From Brucella thiophenivorans (GTDB taxonomy: Bacteria > Pseudomonadota > Alphaproteobacteria > Rhizobiales > Rhizobiaceae), in the NCBI RefSeq assembly GCF_002252445.1, contig NZ_NNRJ01000049.1, positions 59,249 to 123,248 of the forward strand: a stretch of DNA of 64,000 nucleotides. Reading direction: 5' to 3'. Positions 34,714 to 42,712 of this stretch are shown here, piece after piece. How positions within the stretch are numbered: the stretch's first letter is position 1; each line of letters starts with the position of its first letter. Below the pieces are notes generated by a model. It was not told the origin of the DNA, ran no database searches, and saw only the letters and a program-made list of their open reading frames with translations. Both the position numbers and the translations under genes were made by a program.

Positions 34714-35304
34714 ATGAATGCAAATCTGGAAATTCAAGAAAATATCGTAACCGGCCTGTTGCCGCTTTTTCACCCGGTCTTTGCGATTACCGGTGAAACG
34801 GCCATGCATATTGGCGCACGTGAAGCTTTGCTCGACCGCGCCATGGGCGAAGGCCGTCGCAGAAAGTCGTCGGAAAAGCTGCGCCGTGGTCGGCTTCCCG
34901 CCGAAGGTCTGGCTTTTGCTGCTGTCGGAGCCGATGGTTCGCTTGCTGGCACCGTACGGTTATGGAATGTCCATGCCGGACTGGATGCATTTGGCTTTCC
35001 GGTCAAGGCTTTGCTGCTCGGACCGCTTGCGGTTGACCCATCGGCAGGTGGTTGCGGCATTGGTTCGGCACTGATGCATCATGCGATTGATGAAGCAAAA
35101 CGCCTTGGCCACGGCGCGATTTTGCTTGTCGGCGACCCGGAATATTACGAGCGCTTTGGCTTTTCGGCTGAAAAGACCGCAGAGCTTTCTATGCCCGGTC
35201 CTTTTGAAAAGCGCCGTTTTTTGGCGCTGGAATTGAAGGCCGGTCATCTCGATGGCGTGCAGGGTATCTTGCGAGCTAGTGGGCGTAAAGTTTCAAAATC
35301 CTAG
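34714..35304 (+). CDS. GNAT N-acetyltransferase (YhbS-like)
   Basis: 196-residue GNAT protein. HIGAREALLDRAMGEGRRRKSSEKLRRGRLPAEGLAFAAVG precedes the core LLLGPLAVDPSAGGCGIGSALMHHAIDEAKRLGH, the acetyl-CoA pyrophosphate loop. ILLVGDPEYYERFGFS is the YhbS-type C-terminal signature. Substrate unknown. It follows the decarboxylase by 94 bp, so acetylation of a polyamine is possible but only inferred. Its TAG stop is the first triplet of repeat copy D. Confidence 0.87.
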   Translation: MNANLEIQENIVTGLLPLFHPVFAITGETAMHIGAREALLDRAMGEGRRRKSSEKLRRGRLPAEGLAFAAVGADGSLAGTVRLWNVHAGLDAFGFPVKALLLGPLAVDPSAGGCGIGSALMHHAIDEAKRLGHGAILLVGDPEYYERFGFSAEKTAELSMPGPFEKRRFLALELKAGHLDGVQGILRASGRKVSKS

Positions 35305-35406
35305 AGCGTTTTCGATTTTGATTTAATCAGAAGAAAGGCTCCATTCTTTTGTTTTTACGCATTGTCCTACCCAAAAAGCTGACGCACTTTTGCTGGAAAT
35401 GCTTTA
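35302..35406 (+). repeat. Bipartite palindromic repeat, copy D (degenerate)
   Basis: Begins TAGAGCG as in the other copies and ends TGCTTTAA, with a decayed second hairpin (ACGCATTGTCCTACCC...). It fills the whole gap between the GNAT gene and the convergent GumC-like gene. The stop codons of both genes lie in its two termini. Confidence 0.7.
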
Positions 35407-37161
35407 ACTGATACGCACCAACCGTCCGAAGTTGCGGACGGCTGTAATGGCAAGACCTGCCAAGAACCCTGCAATAAGACCTGCAATCACAATCAGCTTG
35501 CGCGACGATCCTGCGGGATCAAGCGGCGGACGCGCTTCCGAAATCACTCGGACATTGGTGGTGGTGATGCCTTCCTGTTCGCTCGTTTCACGCGAGCGAA
35601 GCAGAAATGCTTCATAGACCGAGCGCAGCGTCGAGGCCTCGCGTTCCAGTTCGCGCAGCTTCACCCGATCATCATTGCTATTGGCCTGCTGCGATTTGAG
35701 CTGTGCCAGACGGGCGCTCAAGTCACGCTCCTGCTGAACAGAGCGGGCAACTTCCACCTGCAAAGAGGCGCGGATACGGCGCAGTTCTGCATCAATATCG
35801 TTGAGAAGGGTCTGCTTCTGCGTTTGAAGCTGAATATATTGCGGATGGCGCGGCCCAAGCTGAGTCGATGCGCCGTTTGCGGTCTGGCTGGCCTGAGCAA
35901 ATTGCGCGCGCAAAGCCGTCAGCGTGTTGGAACGCAAGTCTTCCGGCAGTGTACCGGAAATGACGCTGCCGGTATTGGCATCGCTAAGCACCTGAACACG
36001 CGCCTGAAGCCGCATGGTTTCGGCGCGCTGATTGGTTAGCTGGTCGTTGAGCCGCGTCAGATCATTGTCGCTGATCAGTTTGCCATCGACATCGACGAGA
36101 TCACGCGATGCACGAAAATCAGCGGCCGATTGTTCTGCCTTTTCAACGCTGCCACGCATATCCGCTAGGCGCTTGGAGAGTTCTTCCGAATTGCGGCGCG
36201 CAGCGTCCGATTGGAGCGAGTCCAGTTCGCTCTCAAAAACGGTGCCGATCAGATTGGCGATTTCAGCGGATTTTTCAGCGCTGCGTGTTTTAACTGAAAT
36301 GGAATAGATAAAGGTTTTGGCATCGCGCCCGATTGTCAGGCTGTCATAGAGATTATAAAGAACGCGGGTTTTAAGCGCCTGACTATTGCTTTCTGTTTTT
36401 GGGCGAAACATCGTTTTGATTTGAGCAAAAAAGCCTGCAATGCCGGTCGGCACCAGAGTTCCATTGAACTCGGGATCGTTGGTAAGATCAGCCTCGTCGA
36501 TCACTTTCAGCAAGACGCTGGACGAATCTAGTAGTCGTGCCTGACTTTCGGCAATGGCCAGCGATGCATCGGTGGGTAATTGACCGGGGGTCAGTTCGGT
36601 TCCGACCGACTTGATATTGCGCGGATCAACCAGAATATCGGTCGATGCGACATACAACTGCGGTATGGTCATGGCATAAAGCGCTGCTGCAATGCCGCCG
36701 ATTAGTGTGGTTGCGATCAGCAGTCTGCGCGAGCCATTGACCACTTCAATCACCACCCGCGGATCAATCAGCGGCTTCCATTCATTGTCAGTCACTTCGC
36801 GTCGCACAGGTGGCGGCGTTTGTGTTGCGATCACTGCTGGCTCCTGTGCGATTTCGTCAACAGTTTGATTTTTCTTCGCATTTTCACGCTCAGCGATCTT
36901 GCGCTCGAGTTCAGCCTTGATTGAAGCCATGCGGGCGCGAAGCTCAGTAGCTTCCTGCTCGGCGGTTGCCTTGTTTTCCTGCTGTGTGCGGAATAGTTCG
37001 GCGCGTTCTTCAGGGGTCGCAGGCGGTGTCCAGGGTGGGGTAATTGTCTGCTTTTCGCGTTTAGACGTGTCAGATTCGTCGCGGCTTGCCTCAGGCGCGT
37101 CTGAAAATGCCAGAAGAGGCTTTTCCTCTCTTCCCTTATTGCGCTTGTCGTCACCGCTCAT
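35404..37161 (-). CDS. GumC/Wzz-type polysaccharide co-polymerase without kinase domain
   Basis: 585-residue chain-length determinant/export co-polymerase. An unusual charged N-terminal cytoplasmic region of about 145 residues (Lys/Glu-rich, with a predicted coiled coil around ERAELFRTQQENKATAEQEATELRARM) precedes TM1 (LLIATTLIGGIAAALYAMTI). The Wzz domain (LYVASTDILVDPRNIKSV), a long periplasmic coiled coil (residues about 300-530) and TM2 (KLIVIAGLIAGFLAGLAITAV) follow. It ends right after TM2, so no tyrosine-kinase domain is fused. The ATG at 37161 is preferred to a TTG two codons upstream. The repeat-derived terminus gives its stop. Confidence 0.87.
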   Translation of the reverse strand: MSGDDKRNKGREEKPLLAFSDAPEASRDESDTSKREKQTITPPWTPPATPEERAELFRTQQENKATAEQEATELRARMASIKAELERKIAERENAKKNQTVDEIAQEPAVIATQTPPPVRREVTDNEWKPLIDPRVVIEVVNGSRRLLIATTLIGGIAAALYAMTIPQLYVASTDILVDPRNIKSVGTELTPGQLPTDASLAIAESQARLLDSSSVLLKVIDEADLTNDPEFNGTLVPTGIAGFFAQIKTMFRPKTESNSQALKTRVLYNLYDSLTIGRDAKTFIYSISVKTRSAEKSAEIANLIGTVFESELDSLQSDAARRNSEELSKRLADMRGSVEKAEQSAADFRASRDLVDVDGKLISDNDLTRLNDQLTNQRAETMRLQARVQVLSDANTGSVISGTLPEDLRSNTLTALRAQFAQASQTANGASTQLGPRHPQYIQLQTQKQTLLNDIDAELRRIRASLQVEVARSVQQERDLSARLAQLKSQQANSNDDRVKLRELEREASTLRSVYEAFLLRSRETSEQEGITTTNVRVISEARPPLDPAGSSRKLIVIAGLIAGFLAGLAITAVRNFGRLVRIS

Positions 37162-37352
37162 CGTCAAAGATGTCCGTACCCCGAAATGACTTATCTGCTT
37201 TGGACTATAGTTTTTTTATGCAGAACAAATGGTTAATAGGCAGATTGATAATCGTTTTGGTGCATTTTAATTAAGTCTTTTTGTCTAAGTTTCGCATAAC
37301 GGTCGGAAAATACGGCCTTATAAGCAACGGCTAAGTAAATACGGGGCCTTGA

Positions 37353-38618
37353 GTGATCGCAAAAGCACTCCAGAAATTATCGGGTAGCCGAGGCGCAGTG
37401 GTGCGGGATTACTTTTCGCTCTTTTCCGGTTCAGCCGGGCGATTGGTCGTTTCGCTTCTTTATTTTATAGCACTTGCAAACACGCTGCCCACTGGCGACT
37501 TCGGCATTTTTGCCACCGCTTCCGGCACCGGTGTTGTCTTGTCGCGTCTTGTCTCGCTCGGCTTTAGTTCGCCGCTTTATCGTATCTCGACGGTCAAACC
37601 ATTACTGCTCGGGACCTATACCGCCGGGTATCTTGCAGCGGTTATGATCTCTCTGCCGCTTTTCGCCGTTTGTTCGTGGCTCGTATACTTCGTCTTTTTC
37701 AGCCGTGATATTGCGTTTTTGCCATTTGCAGTTGTGGTGATTGCCGAAGCGCTTTTGTGGCGCTCCACCGAGATGATTATTATCGTCAACAACGGGCTGC
37801 GCCGCTTTGGAATTTCGGCACTGCTTGTGATTTTTGGCACCACGACTCGTGCTGTTGCCGCTGTGTTGTTCATGTTTTTTGCAGCAACCCACGATATCGC
37901 GCATTGGGCGTGGTGGTATGTGGGGTGCAATGCGGTTGCGCTTATTGTTGCACTGCGCTTCTATCCAAAAGTGAAGTTGCGGTTTGAGCCGCGGCTTTAT
38001 TATCGTCGCCTGTCGGATTCGATTGCGGTCATGGGCGCTGAACTGCTGTTCTATATCCAGAGCGAACTCGACAAGCTTCTGGTGTTGAGCATTGGCGGAC
38101 CGACCACCGCGGGTATCTATGCCATCATCATGCGGCTTGTCGATCTGACGGCGCTACCGATCCGGTCGTTCAATATGATGCTGGTGCAAAAGCTGATGCG
38201 TAGCCCCGATATGCTGGCTTCATTACGCATAAGGGCTGGGCTGGAGTTTGCAGTCTTTAGCGTGTCCGTTGCAGGCCTTGGCGCGATGGTGATCTTCCTG
38301 CAATTCTTCCCCAAGGCGCTGGGCGCAAGTGTTGCCCCGATCGTAGGCCTTTTGCCGCTGGTGCTGCTGGTACCGGGTTTCCGCAATATGATCGAGTATC
38401 AGACGGAGATACTTTATGCGCGTGGTCAGTCTGGTCTGCGCACGATCAGCATGGTGCTAATGACGAGTGCCAAGGCATTGTTCGTCTGGCTGTTGCTGAT
38501 TTATCATGGCGACAATAATGACTGGATTGCTGGGCTGAACTTTGTCTTTGCGGGGATTTATCTGCTTTCGCTGGTTTTCACTTACACGAGCATGAAATTA
38601 CCGGCAAAGCGGGTGTAA
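37353..38618 (+). CDS. Second Wzx-like polysaccharide flippase
   Basis: 421-residue multispanning protein of the PST/MOP group with about 12 helices. The N-terminus VRDYFSLFSGSAGRLVVSLLYFIALANTLPTGDFGIFATASGTGVV is flippase-like, as is IQSELDKLLVLSIGGPTTAGIYAIIMRLVDLTALP. It starts at a GTG (37353) with GGGG upstream. It diverges from the GumC-like gene, so both probably belong to one export system. Weak sequence conservation in this family limits certainty about the substrate. Confidence 0.8.
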   Translation: MIAKALQKLSGSRGAVVRDYFSLFSGSAGRLVVSLLYFIALANTLPTGDFGIFATASGTGVVLSRLVSLGFSSPLYRISTVKPLLLGTYTAGYLAAVMISLPLFAVCSWLVYFVFFSRDIAFLPFAVVVIAEALLWRSTEMIIIVNNGLRRFGISALLVIFGTTTRAVAAVLFMFFAATHDIAHWAWWYVGCNAVALIVALRFYPKVKLRFEPRLYYRRLSDSIAVMGAELLFYIQSELDKLLVLSIGGPTTAGIYAIIMRLVDLTALPIRSFNMMLVQKLMRSPDMLASLRIRAGLEFAVFSVSVAGLGAMVIFLQFFPKALGASVAPIVGLLPLVLLVPGFRNMIEYQTEILYARGQSGLRTISMVLMTSAKALFVWLLLIYHGDNNDWIAGLNFVFAGIYLLSLVFTYTSMKLPAKRV

Positions 38619-38655
38619 AAAAAGCCCGAAGCGATGCTTCGAGCTTTATGTTCTC
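38619..38655 (-). terminator. Convergent terminator between flippase and DUF6492 genes
   Basis: A GC-rich hairpin (CGAAGC/GCTTCG around GAT) lies between the two stop codons. On the minus strand it is followed by GGGCTTTTTTT, a good intrinsic terminator for the leftward operon. On the plus strand the tail (GCTTTAT) is weak. Confidence 0.75.
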
Positions 38656-38667
38656 AGGATTGGGTTC

Positions 38668-39531
38668 TTAAGCGCCGATGATACGGCGGATGTCGCCGAC
38701 CGACAGGCTTAGGAAGGACTGCATGCCGATGGCAACCTGATGCGGCTCCATTTCGGCAATGAACGTGCGAAATTCTTCTTCCGTGGGTGGAGGCGCAAAC
38801 CACTGCATACGGCACAGATCATGCGTGTCGTGGAAATGCCCCGCACCCTCCAGAACATCATCGACATAATGGCCATAAATAAAGCATTCTGAAAAACGAC
38901 GCACATTTCCGATAGCTGCAACCCAATGCTGGCCGGTGTGCTTTTCGATACGCTCGCACATACCGACGACCGAATCCCTGCGCCAGGACACAAGCTGGCC
39001 GATATAGTCATTGAGCACGCTCTTGCCGTTTTTGACACCAAGCAGTTTCCCGGCATTTTCCGCCCAGACCGGATGCTCCGGCCATTCGGGATTGGCAAGC
39101 GCATCGGGCCGATAGAACAGCCGCAATTTGTCACCCTGCCAGAGTGTTCTGCAATCAAACGGCTTTACAAATGCAGTGTCGGAATCTGTGTAAAGAAGCC
39201 CGTCTTCTTCCACCTTGCTTGCGAGCGCAATGCGGCGCAACTGCTGCACATGCCAGCCGCGCAAGGGTTTGGTTTTAAACGACAACCAGACACGTCGACG
39301 TCCAAGATAGCTTGGGTCCGGGAATGCGCGCAGCCATGAGGGCAGCAGATCACGCTCGTCAATGACGATGCGGTTTGCACTTTCTATTTGGCGGAAAAGC
39401 GCCACATCTTTGCTGTCGACAAGGATGTAATGCTTGGTGAAACCGGTGACATATTTGTCCATGGTTTCGCATAAGAGCTTGCAGCGCTCAAAATCCTGAT
39501 CCCAGCTTGCCGTAACAATGGCTGTCTTCAC
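38668..39531 (-). CDS. DUF6492-like glycosyltransferase-type protein
   Basis: 287-residue cytoplasmic protein. KTAIVTASWDQDFERCKLLCETMDKYV, HYILVDSKDVALF and the DGLLYTDSDTAFVKPFDC block with a DSD metal-binding-like triplet fit the DUF6492 family, which looks like a GT-A transferase. The conserved GHYVDDVLEGAGHFHDTHDLC motif follows. The start is a GTG at 39531 overlapping the upstream TGA (GTGA); an ATG 45 codons earlier lies inside the WecG/TagA gene. Specific activity unknown. Last gene of the operon from 41481. Confidence 0.72.
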   Translation of the reverse strand: MKTAIVTASWDQDFERCKLLCETMDKYVTGFTKHYILVDSKDVALFRQIESANRIVIDERDLLPSWLRAFPDPSYLGRRRVWLSFKTKPLRGWHVQQLRRIALASKVEEDGLLYTDSDTAFVKPFDCRTLWQGDKLRLFYRPDALANPEWPEHPVWAENAGKLLGVKNGKSVLNDYIGQLVSWRRDSVVGMCERIEKHTGQHWVAAIGNVRRFSECFIYGHYVDDVLEGAGHFHDTHDLCRMQWFAPPPTEEEFRTFIAEMEPHQVAIGMQSFLSLSVGDIRRIIGA

Positions 39532-40292
39532 GGCTTGCCCCCTGTCAGCTTTTCCTTTGCGACGTGCCAGAGAAAGACCGGATTGCCGATAAGGTAGCGC
39601 TTTGCCAGACGGCGCGGCTCCTGCATCAAACGGTGTACCCACTCCATTTTGAGCGTGCGAACCCAATGCGGCGCACGCTGTACGCGTCCTGTATGCAGAT
39701 CAAACAGCGCGCCGACAGCACTTGCAATGGTGCAATGTTGTGCGGTGATATAATGATCAATGAACATTTCCTGCCGTGGCACGCCCATGGCGACGAGCAA
39801 AATATCCGGGTGATAATCAGCAAGCTGACCCAAAATGCCGTCAATATCGGCAGGCTTGAAATAGCCGTCAGAAATCACACGGAAATCATGCTGGGGAATT
39901 TGGCTTGTGAAAAGCTGTGCGGCTTCGTCTGCAACACCGGGACCGCCGCCCAGAAGTGCGACTTTCATAGGCTGTTTGACATGCTGCATCAGGCCGGGAA
40001 TGAAATCGGTACCATTGAGATTGGCTGGAAATTTATTGCCATAGGCAACCTTGCTTGCAATATCGACACCGATACCGTCAGGCAGGATCAGGAAGTCTTC
40101 GAGAGCCTTCATATAGGCTGGGTCTTCATGCGCGATATTGGCGTTGTTGGCGTTAAGCCAGCCCTGTTTCATGAACTCGCGGCTCACAATCCGCTTTTCA
40201 AAATAAGCGAATGAACTGTCCCAGTCGAAACATGCGACCTTGATGCCGAGAATATTCCGATATTCGATGTTTTCGGGGGAGCTTTTTGTCAT
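39528..40292 (-). CDS. WecG/TagA/CpsF-family glycosyltransferase
   Basis: 254-residue inverting GT26 transferase, which adds ManNAc(A) or another hexose to a lipid-linked HexNAc. QGWLNANNANIAHEDPAYMKALEDFLILPDGIGVDIASKVAYG contains the conserved Asn and PDGxG motifs. ALLGGGPGVADEAAQLF, HPDILLVAMGVPRQEMFI and VGALFDLHTGRVQRAPHWVRTLKMEWVHRL complete the family pattern. It would act on the product of an initiating transferase such as the WecA-like enzyme at 8 kb. Overlaps the DUF6492 gene by GTGA. Confidence 0.92.
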   Translation of the reverse strand: MTKSSPENIEYRNILGIKVACFDWDSSFAYFEKRIVSREFMKQGWLNANNANIAHEDPAYMKALEDFLILPDGIGVDIASKVAYGNKFPANLNGTDFIPGLMQHVKQPMKVALLGGGPGVADEAAQLFTSQIPQHDFRVISDGYFKPADIDGILGQLADYHPDILLVAMGVPRQEMFIDHYITAQHCTIASAVGALFDLHTGRVQRAPHWVRTLKMEWVHRLMQEPRRLAKRYLIGNPVFLWHVAKEKLTGGKP

Positions 40293-40293
40293 G

Positions 40294-41481
40294 TCAGTCT
40301 GCTTTTCCTGTCACGTCCCGAAGTGTTTTGAGGCCTCTGGTAATAGCAACGTCCATGCCATTGATTTGTGCTTGTTTGAACGCTTTGCCATCCAAGCGCT
40401 GACGGTCGCCATCATTGATTGTTTTCAGGCGCTCGACGATAGCGGCTGCAAATTCTGCAGGCTTGTCGGCAATGGTGCAATTGGCCGGAATATTGCCAAT
40501 GCCGCGCACCGAATGAGCCGTTGCGACACTTGGCATTCCAAGCTCGAAAGTCTCGATGGTTTTGAGCTGAACGCCGGTTCCCGCACGGCTGATCAGCGGC
40601 ACGAGCTTCCCGCTTTCTACAAATTCTGTCGCATCAGGAACTTTACCGACGAAATTAATACCCGGCCATGCGCTCATCAGATCGGCAGGCGTATTTCCGG
40701 CAATTGCGATGGAAATGTCTTTTGGCAGCAAAGGTTTGACTTCACGCAGGAACCATTCAAGTCCGATGCGGTTGGGATGCCATGTCCATGTGCCAATCAG
40801 CGCCAAATCGTGCTTTGCGGGATGAACCGTTGATGACGCACCATTGCCCGGCATCACAAGTGGCAATGTCGCGAATTTTTCGCTGCTCAAACCCAGTACC
40901 GTGCCATCATCCTCCGCAAATGTGAAGACGAAATTTGCCTGTTTGCAAAGCCGGTTTTCGAGCTTTTTGAGAATGCGCGCTTCGCGGCCAAACAGATATT
41001 TCTGAATTTTGCCTTTGGCGTCGGCTGCATTTTCTTCTGCCGAACGATATTCGACATTATGCGCGACAAAGATCGAAGGCTTGTTTTTAAAAATTTTTTC
41101 GAAAGCGCCGGGCAACGTCACACCATTCAACACATAGGCATCGAAATCACCAAGTTCGGTGATTGCATTATGTAGCTCAATCGCTGGAATAACCCGCAGC
41201 TTTGCCGATGATACAGTGAGCCCGGTGAGGAAAGATGTGGCCACCCATTCGATCTTGCGCTTGATACCTGCGCCTTCGGTGCGCACTTCCACTTCGCCAA
41301 GCACGATTGTGTCTTTGTTTTCAGCAGCCTTATGTCCTGGCCAGGTAAAGCCCAGAACCGTGACATGGGCACCGGCGCGACGAAGACCATCAATAACGGC
41401 GGCATTCGCAACTTCATAACCCGTCGAAGCGATAGCATGGGGAACAAGTGATGTTACGAAGACAAGACGAAACGGTTGCAA
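40294..41481 (-). CDS. Glycosyltransferase family 4/1-like
   Basis: 395-residue GT-B transferase. FVTSLVPHAIASTGYEVANAAVIDGLRRAG opens the acceptor lobe, IFVAHNVEYRSAEENA is a Cps2E/GT4-like segment, and LIGTWTWHPNRIGLEWFLREV with SRAGTGVQLKTIETFELGMPSVA defines the donor lobe. The start is a TTG at 41481, supported by AGGAG 5-6 nt upstream; no ATG is nearby. Two bases separate it from the WecG-like gene. First gene of a leftward three-gene operon that ends at a good terminator. Confidence 0.82.
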   Translation of the reverse strand: MQPFRLVFVTSLVPHAIASTGYEVANAAVIDGLRRAGAHVTVLGFTWPGHKAAENKDTIVLGEVEVRTEGAGIKRKIEWVATSFLTGLTVSSAKLRVIPAIELHNAITELGDFDAYVLNGVTLPGAFEKIFKNKPSIFVAHNVEYRSAEENAADAKGKIQKYLFGREARILKKLENRLCKQANFVFTFAEDDGTVLGLSSEKFATLPLVMPGNGASSTVHPAKHDLALIGTWTWHPNRIGLEWFLREVKPLLPKDISIAIAGNTPADLMSAWPGINFVGKVPDATEFVESGKLVPLISRAGTGVQLKTIETFELGMPSVATAHSVRGIGNIPANCTIADKPAEFAAAIVERLKTINDGDRQRLDGKAFKQAQINGMDVAITRGLKTLRDVTGKAD

Positions 41482-41514
41482 ATCAGCTCCTGAACGATCT
41501 TAATAATTCTCTAT

Positions 41515-41616
41515 TAGAGCGCGTTTCGATCTGAATTATCATATCGCGCTCTAAACTCTTTTACTTGAAGCAAAATCTTTTCGATCCTCGTTTCACTCCG
41601 GTCGGATTATGCTCTA
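41515..41616 (+). repeat. Bipartite palindromic repeat, copy E
   Basis: TAGAGCGCG...CGCGCTCTA forms half 1 (41515-41555); half 2 ends GATTATGCTCTA. It lies in the divergent spacer between the GT4 and GT2 genes. Confidence 0.8.
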
Positions 41617-41719
41617 AAGACAGTCTCTACAGACATGCGGTGAACTTTTCTTTAAACGTTTATCAATAGTGGAAAGATAAACATAAAATATAAATCTCTG
41701 AAATAAATCGGAAGCCGAG

Positions 41720-42712
41720 ATGATAGATTTACCGGATCATATTGAAGTAATCGCTAAAACACCCGGGCTTGCTTATGACGAGATTGATATCGTCGTCTCG
41801 CTCCCGACATTTAAGCGGCCTGAGCACCTGATCAGAACGCTCGATACGCTAAACGCGCAGACAACCAAGCGTCGCTGGGCGGTGGTGGTTATCGAAAACG
41901 AGACTGAAAAGAAAGAGGGCGCAACAGTTGCTGCCCCGCTTTTTGAGGCTGGAAAATATAGCGGGATGCTGATTGGCGAATCCCATCGCGGCAATTGCAA
42001 TGCTTATAATGCAGGCTGGCTGACCGCGACCAAGTTCTTCCCGAATTTCAAATATGTCATTGTCATTGATGATGATGAACTGGCCGATCCTGATTGGATC
42101 GAAAACATGGTTTCGACCGCTGAACGTTATGATGTCAGTCTGGTTGGTGGTCCGCAGTATCCGATTTTCGAGAAGCCAAACTCGGATCAGTGGAAAAAGC
42201 ACCCTGTTTTCCTGCCGCATTATACCAAGACTGGCCCGGTGCCGATCATCTATTCTTCGGGCAATCTGCTGATTGCGCGTCCTGTTCTGGAAGCGCATGG
42301 CTATCCGTTCATGGATTTGAAGTTCAACTTCACCGGCGGCGGTGATTCCGACTTCCTGTCGCGCTCAATTGCCAAGGGTTTCAAGGTTGCCTGGTGTGCT
42401 GAAGGCATCGTGCGTGAAACTATTCCAGAGCGCCGTCTGGAAAATGATTGGATCAGGTCGCGCGGCCTTCGCAATGGTGTTCTCTCTACCCTGATCGAAC
42501 AGCGCAAGCGCAAGGATGAGCCTCTTGGTCAGGTACGCGTGTTCCTTAAGAGCCTTGCTCTCCTTGCCTATTCGCCGATCAAGGCTGTGAGACGAGGCGT
42601 TGCAGCGGGCTTTGCGCCGGTTGGTACTTATTTCATCCATATCGGTCTTGGTCGGGTGATGGCGCATTTTGGATATTTGAATGAGCAGTATCGCAACCCG
42701 GACAAGAATTGA
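41720..42712 (+). CDS. Glycosyltransferase family 2
   Basis: 330-residue GT-A transferase. DIVVSLPTFKRPEHLIRTLDTLNAQTTKRRWAVVVIENE is the N-terminal block, YVIVIDDDELADPDWIENM carries the DDD metal site, and FNFTGGGDSDFLSRSIAKGFKVAWCAEGIVRE is the downstream catalytic region. GAAGCCGAG precedes the ATG. The C-terminal 50 residues may contact the membrane. It begins an operon with the polymerase/ligase-like gene, which overlaps it, and an oxidoreductase. Confidence 0.88.
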   Translation: MIDLPDHIEVIAKTPGLAYDEIDIVVSLPTFKRPEHLIRTLDTLNAQTTKRRWAVVVIENETEKKEGATVAAPLFEAGKYSGMLIGESHRGNCNAYNAGWLTATKFFPNFKYVIVIDDDELADPDWIENMVSTAERYDVSLVGGPQYPIFEKPNSDQWKKHPVFLPHYTKTGPVPIIYSSGNLLIARPVLEAHGYPFMDLKFNFTGGGDSDFLSRSIAKGFKVAWCAEGIVRETIPERRLENDWIRSRGLRNGVLSTLIEQRKRKDEPLGQVRVFLKSLALLAYSPIKAVRRGVAAGFAPVGTYFIHIGLGRVMAHFGYLNEQYRNPDKN

